The notes under the pieces are model-generated. The model had not been told where the DNA came from and made no database searches. It saw only the letters and a list, made by a program, of their open reading frames with translations. A DNA stretch of 64,000 bases from an uncultured Anaerolineae bacterium (lineage in GTDB: Bacteria > Chloroflexota > Anaerolineae > Promineifilales > Promineifilaceae), in assembly GCA_905479495.1 (NCBI GenBank), contig CAJQMR010000032.1:1-64000 (forward strand). Reading direction: 5' to 3'. Of this stretch, positions 59,826-64,000 are shown one piece after another. The first letter of the stretch is position 1, and each line of letters begins with the position of its first letter. Position numbers and translations under genes: made by a program.

Positions 59826-61301
59826 TTATTGACCAACACCATTATAAACGCTAGCGCGATTACTATAAATGATGTTATTCACTGCAACAAGTTGACTTCC
59901 AGGAGGGCCCTCAACAAGAATCCCACCTATGAAGCTTTGACCAAGGCCATTAAATGCAGTTGCACTTAAATCACCACCATTGCGGGTATTTAAACCAAAT
60001 GCAGCACCTGAAGCCAAACTGCCTGGTAAATTGCCACCAGTGAATGTAGCAACAGTATTACCGTTAGTATCAACATATTTGATAGTGAGATCTGCAGCAG
60101 CCACGGTAGAACCACCAATGTTCTGCAAGTTAATAGCAGACCACTGTGCCCAACTACCACTTACCAAACGGCGATATTGGGCCGGGATAAAGATTGTATC
60201 TGAGGCAGATGAAGCGGACGCCAAAGCATACATGCCTGCGTATCCAGATGTGCCCCAGTTAGTAATACCAGTTCCCACTAAAGGGATACTGTTAAGAGAA
60301 GTAATCTTCACAGAACCATCCCAACTAGTACCCAATGCATTAAACTGGCTGGCGTCGACAGATGCCCCATTCTTCGTATTTAAACCAATTGCAGAGCCTG
60401 CCGGCACAGTGACATTAATTGTTTTTACCGGAACACCTGATGTATCACCGCGAGTAAAATATTCTGCTCGGATCGGTGCATCGTTAACCGGGTCGGTGTT
60501 TTGAATATTAACTGCGGAGAACAACGTATACTCAGTATCGTTAGCATTTAATTTAAAGCGGAAATGAGACGGCGCATACAAAACCGTACCTTGATCTGCA
60601 GCAGTCAATGCTTGATAACCACCAGCACGATTGGGCCATGCAGCTGTGGAAGCCCCTGCCAGTAAATTAGCTGAAGTAGCAGTAATAGAGCCATCGGCTA
60701 CCGTGCTACCCCACCCAGCACAGGAGGGTGGCGTCTGCATATCGTAGGTGATAGATCCAAAACCGTTCAATGATGGATTGCAAGTTCCCAATGCATTACC
60801 ATCACGATCAAAGAAGTTTACCGTGACAGCGGTAGTAGTGCTTTCTGTATTCTGAATCGTAACCCGGGAAACAATACCGGAAAAACGCCAGACGGAAGGG
60901 AAAGAGATGGTTGTAGCTGGATTGGAAGTACCATTGTATGCAGCCTGGGTTGCTTGACCAGTAGAAGCTGCAACATTATCGTTTTTAATGCTAACAACAG
61001 ATGCAAGTGGCTGATCAGAAGAAACAACGGCGGCACCCTGGAACCCACTAGGCAATGGTGCATTGTCCGATTTTACTTCAATTACAGCATTCGGCTGGAT
61101 AGTTTTATTTTCTGTTCCTTGAACACTACCAGCATTATCATAGTAAGTAACAACAACGGTAGCGACTGAAGTTCCTTGGTTCTGCAATACGGCGTTGGTA
61201 ACGGCCGTACCGGCATCCGGGTAAGTTTGGGCAGCCACTGAACCAATAAGCAATAAAGCCATGGCAATGACAAGCATCGTAATGAGTGATAGTTTTTTCA
61301 T
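59826..61301 (-). CDS. Secreted protein with about four tandem beta repeats
   Basis: 491 residues. A signal peptide (LSLITMLVIAMALLLIGSVAAQ) is followed by about four repeats of roughly 100 residues. Each has an N-x-Q-N strand (AVLQNQG, VTIQNTES, VNIQNTDP, INLQNIGG), a V-x-Y/F-x-D-x-x-G-N strand, a F-x-G-S/A strand and a closing hydrophobic strand (PLASVVSI, GTGITNW, LVAVNNIIY). There is no anchor, so it is released or held as a surface layer. AAGGAGC lies six bases before the ATG. It sits within glycosyltransferase genes and could be a glycosylated surface protein. The family is not recognised. Confidence 0.65.
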   Translation of the reverse strand: MKKLSLITMLVIAMALLLIGSVAAQTYPDAGTAVTNAVLQNQGTSVATVVVTYYDNAGSVQGTENKTIQPNAVIEVKSDNAPLPSGFQGAAVVSSDQPLASVVSIKNDNVAASTGQATQAAYNGTSNPATTISFPSVWRFSGIVSRVTIQNTESTTTAVTVNFFDRDGNALGTCNPSLNGFGSITYDMQTPPSCAGWGSTVADGSITATSANLLAGASTAAWPNRAGGYQALTAADQGTVLYAPSHFRFKLNANDTEYTLFSAVNIQNTDPVNDAPIRAEYFTRGDTSGVPVKTINVTVPAGSAIGLNTKNGASVDASQFNALGTSWDGSVKITSLNSIPLVGTGITNWGTSGYAGMYALASASSASDTIFIPAQYRRLVSGSWAQWSAINLQNIGGSTVAAADLTIKYVDTNGNTVATFTGGNLPGSLASGAAFGLNTRNGGDLSATAFNGLGQSFIGGILVEGPPGSQLVAVNNIIYSNRASVYNGVGQ

Positions 61302-61346
61302 TTTTAGCTCCTTAGAAAAAGACGCTTTAATAAAGTTATGCGGTTC

Positions 61347-61375
61347 AGTATAAGCGGCTCAAAGGAAAATTTGAA
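61347..61375 (-). promoter_or_regulatory. Promoter of the secreted repeat protein
   Basis: On the minus strand, -35 TTCAAA (61375-61370), a 17-base spacer and -10 TATACT (61352-61347). A leader of about 40 bases with a good ribosome site follows, unlike the leaderless genes nearby. Confidence 0.5.
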
Positions 61376-61457
61376 TACTACTACCGGGTTATTTTGGAGT
61401 ACTAATGAGGTTAATTAGCACAATTTTGATATTTATGTTAACTCTATCAGGGGACAA

Positions 61458-62657
61458 TTATCGCTTCCTGCTGACCAACTCTAAGAAGGCAACCATACTT
61501 GATATAGTTTTTGACCAATCGTAATGAGTCTTAATGAATTTACGGCCGTTTTCAGCCAGCGTTGACCATTTAATATTATCATCCAACAATTCTAAAATGG
61601 CAGTAGACATATCTCTTGGATTCGCCGAGACAATGCACAAATCACGGCCATCCTTAGCCCCTGTTCCGGAATTACCAATGAAGGTTGCTACAACTGGGCG
61701 TCCACTCGCTAATCCATTTAACGTTTTTACAATAATGCCACCGCCAGTAAACAATGGCACTACCACAACCGCAGCCTGAGAATAATAGGGTGTTAGGGAA
61801 GGCACATCGCCAGTAACCACAATACCAGGAATAGAAGCCAATGCTTGTACTGAGGCAGAGGGCTGGCTGCCAACAATTACAAATTCAATTTCTGGCTTTT
61901 TCGCTCTAAGCAATGGCAATACATGCTTAGCAAAAAAGGTAACGGCCGTAATGTTGGCCGGAATATTCATTGCGCCTACAAAAAGCAACATGAAAGTGGA
62001 TGGACGAGCAATCGGAATGTCTAATAATTCCTCCAAACCTTCAAACCAGGGAGACAATACGGCAATATGCTGTTGCGACGCGAACTCACGAACCAGATAC
62101 TTATCTTTGAGTGAGCGGACAAATACACCTGAATATTGACGCAAATAACTCGTCTCACGAAGGGTTGTTCTTAACCAATCAAACCCACTCCAAAGTTTAG
62201 ACAACCATTGAGTTTCGTCCCGAAAATATTGGTGGGCAACAATAGAAAAAAAATCCACTTCGTCTAAAATAGCGGGAATTGATTTTAGATAACGGCCGTA
62301 TTCTGCCATCATGCCATCAACCACTGCCACATCAAAATGACTACGGGCAATTAATTGCTGCAAAGAACGCTGATATTGCCGCGAACGGTTACGCCCATAA
62401 ACTTTTGGCCGCCAAAAGCGATGCCACGCACGTATTAGGCGCTTTCCCAAAACTTGGTGGTTATATGGAACGATAACCACCTCCTCACACAGCTCACGCA
62501 TATCAACTAATCCCAATTTATCTTCAGGCGGCATAAAAGCGATAAGAGAGACAACATGCACCTTGCTTAATTCATTAATGTAATGGTATGTGTCTAGTCT
62601 CCCACTGTCTCGTGCCAGGGCATGAGGCATCATACGACAAACAAATAAGATACGCAC
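61458..62657 (-). CDS. GT4-like glycosyltransferase
   Basis: 399 residues from a GTG start four bases after the flippase stop. The N-terminus MRILFVCRMMPHALARDSGRLDTYHY and the C-terminal FVGAMNIPANITAVTFFAKHVLPLL, YYSQAAVVVVPLFTGGGIIVKTLNGLASGRPVVAT and a following EN-rich end match the sugar transferase group often found in exopolysaccharide clusters. It is co-transcribed with the flippase. Confidence 0.85.
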   Translation of the reverse strand: MRILFVCRMMPHALARDSGRLDTYHYINELSKVHVVSLIAFMPPEDKLGLVDMRELCEEVVIVPYNHQVLGKRLIRAWHRFWRPKVYGRNRSRQYQRSLQQLIARSHFDVAVVDGMMAEYGRYLKSIPAILDEVDFFSIVAHQYFRDETQWLSKLWSGFDWLRTTLRETSYLRQYSGVFVRSLKDKYLVREFASQQHIAVLSPWFEGLEELLDIPIARPSTFMLLFVGAMNIPANITAVTFFAKHVLPLLRAKKPEIEFVIVGSQPSASVQALASIPGIVVTGDVPSLTPYYSQAAVVVVPLFTGGGIIVKTLNGLASGRPVVATFIGNSGTGAKDGRDLCIVSANPRDMSTAILELLDDNIKWSTLAENGRKFIKTHYDWSKTISSMVAFLELVSRKR

Positions 62658-62660
62658 AGA

Positions 62661-64000
62661 TCAATTTTCCTCGCTTCTCACCGCTAAAAAGTTTGCCAAA
62701 TCTTCCCGTCCAAAAGTCCCCGAAAACCAAAGAGACAATGCAAACACGGCAGTAGCCAACAAAAAGGCTGCCAACTGATTATAGGAAATAAGCAAGCAAT
62801 AACTTATGATGCTTAAACTCATACAGAAGCCCGGTTTCCACAATGACCGCCGGTAATCGAACCTCAAAATTTTTGCAGCATACCAAAAATTTTGGCCAAA
62901 GTTAACAAAAACCGTGCCTAAAGAAGCCAAGCTAGCACCTAATACGCCCAGCCGGGGAATAAGCAAAATATTGAGCAGCAAATTGGCGCCGTTTCCTCCC
63001 AATGACACAACTACAGCATACCTCTCATTATCGCTGGCCAAGATTGCCCGGTACATCATACGAGACAGGAATGTGGGCACAATGCCTAAAGCCAAAAGCT
63101 GCATAATGGGAACCGAAGGGCTATATTCAGGACCAAAAACAAGCAAAATAATACTGTTTGCAAACGTAATAGTAAAAAGCATGACAGGAAACATGAGCAA
63201 CGCAAACAATTTGAACAACCAGGAAACAAGATAAGAAAATCGGTCTTTGTCTTTTACAAAAGTGCGTGCAAGACCAGGAAATAAAGCACCCATTAATGCC
63301 GGAGCAAACATGTAGAGCAGTTGAGTGTACATACTGCCAGTTGCGTAAATACCAACTGCATCGGTATCCCATAATTTAGAAAGAAAAACCCGGTCAATTT
63401 GTTTAAAGGTTTCCGTGGTAGAGATCACGATGAAAAATGGGATCGCCTGAATGAACAAGCGGCGAACTTGCGAAAAATCTACCTTTAAATGGATAATACT
63501 AAACTGGCGTCTTAAGATAAGAAAATAAAGCATACAATTGATAGAATAATAAACAGCCAACACATAAAAAAGCACAACAATGCCAAAACCCATCTCCAAG
63601 AGCAATATTGACGCACCTACTCGCACAATCGTAGATGGGAGCCTAACCCAAACAATCCACCCCATTCGCTCCAACCCTTCAAAGAGGGATTCAAAATAGG
63701 CTGCCTCTGTTTGCGGCAAGATAACGGTGACGATGCCAATAATAATTAGTGATTCAATTTGGGGTAAATACTCTAGCTGATACGTAATAAGAATCATCAC
63801 AGCAACTGTTATCAAGCTGGTAAAAAAGCCAATAACCATACTGTTGATCAGCGCTGATGGTGTCTGGCGAACATCACGGGCTATCTGCCGCGGTAAAAGT
63901 CCAACCAATCCAATTGGCGCAATAGCTGCCCCAATAAGCACAAACGTGTACGCGGTGCTGTAATCTCCCCACGCCTCACGCCCTAGAATACGGGCTACGT
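62661..64000 (-). CDS. Polysaccharide flippase (Wzx/MATE-like), 5' end beyond the window
   Basis: The frame runs off the right edge; residues before the GTG at 63941 (VARILGREAWGDYSTAYTF) already match the family. About 12 hydrophobic helices are visible. Family features include ARILGREAWGDYS near the start and FGPEYSPSVPIMQLLALGIVPTFLSRM in the second half. It flips lipid-linked sugar units across the membrane, and its neighbours are the glycosyltransferases that build them. It has no octamer and is AT-rich. Confidence 0.85.
   Translation of the reverse strand, partial: VARILGREAWGDYSTAYTFVLIGAAIAPIGLVGLLPRQIARDVRQTPSALINSMVIGFFTSLITVAVMILITYQLEYLPQIESLIIIGIVTVILPQTEAAYFESLFEGLERMGWIVWVRLPSTIVRVGASILLLEMGFGIVVLFYVLAVYYSINCMLYFLILRRQFSIIHLKVDFSQVRRLFIQAIPFFIVISTTETFKQIDRVFLSKLWDTDAVGIYATGSMYTQLLYMFAPALMGALFPGLARTFVKDKDRFSYLVSWLFKLFALLMFPVMLFTITFANSIILLVFGPEYSPSVPIMQLLALGIVPTFLSRMMYRAILASDNERYAVVVSLGGNGANLLLNILLIPRLGVLGASLASLGTVFVNFGQNFWYAAKILRFDYRRSLWKPGFCMSLSIISYCLLISYNQLAAFLLATAVFALSLWFSGTFGREDLANFLAVRSEEN

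Noticed and set aside
1..64000. tRNA, rRNA or known riboswitches
   Set aside because: No cloverleaf, rRNA segment or recognisable riboswitch core was seen on either strand by eye. A covariance search was not possible, so small RNAs cannot be excluded.

Overview
The window looks like a chromosomal piece of a Chloroflexota (Anaerolineae-like) bacterium. This is inferred from gene content only: a BTAD-NTPase-TPR regulator, Thr/Pro-rich lipoprotein linkers, a bacterial alpha-2-macroglobulin, a YqeB/YqeC molybdenum hydroxylase cluster and a divergent sigma-like factor. No rRNA or tRNA was seen. Two DNA-level signatures run through it. The 8-base palindrome ACGGCCGT occurs of the order of a hundred times, about a dozen in the 5.8-kb macroglobulin gene alone. 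Many start codons sit only 6-8 bases after a TANNNT box, which points to leaderless transcripts.

Layout. 1-4230: end of an LCP (LytR_C) protein, an unusual MFS transporter, the ribosome-rescue hydrolase ArfB and a sigma-like factor. 4260-4970: a toxin-antitoxin pair (DUF6364-like antitoxin and PIN toxin). 4970-19075: an accessory locus. A giant Sec-exported Rhs/YD-repeat protein (2837 aa, minus strand) with a membrane-protein candidate immunity gene is followed downstream by displaced one- or two-gene modules. These hold C-terminal fragments, small membrane proteins and a frameshifted lipoprotein. Each module is bracketed by GC-rich hairpin elements in inverted orientation. Between modules lie broken copies of the neighbouring PIN-toxin and sigma genes, a RAYT/Y1 transposase and a tyrosine recombinase that lost its N-terminal half. 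Copies begin and end at ACGGCCGT octamers.

19370-33545: alpha-2-macroglobulin lipoprotein, propeller-like lipoprotein, TPR protein, HAD hydrolase, MarR regulator, GH13 amylase, hotdog thioesterase, a histidine kinase with its single-domain response regulator, and a small lipoprotein. 33556-43277: molybdenum hydroxylase cluster (XdhC, a fused FAD plus 2Fe-2S subunit, the large Mo-pterin subunit, YqeB, and a YqeC-MocA fusion), interrupted by a small membrane protein and a secreted alpha/beta hydrolase. 43290-56712: BTAD regulator, ParB-like protein, YgjP-type metalloprotease, flavin reductase, phosphoglycerate-mutase-like enzyme, DoxX, a HEPN-like/SH3b membrane protein, a second RAYT with REP hairpins, TetR plus SRPBCC genes, a UGT-type glycosyltransferase, an esterase lipoprotein and an epimerase. 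56864-64000: surface polysaccharide genes (four glycosyltransferases and a flippase running off the right edge) surrounding a secreted four-repeat protein.

The most interesting part is 4230-19075: an Rhs polymorphic-toxin-like locus in which displaced modules, hairpin elements and octamer-bounded gene fragments together suggest a repeat-driven module-exchange mechanism. Functions of the modules are inferred from position and architecture, not shown.
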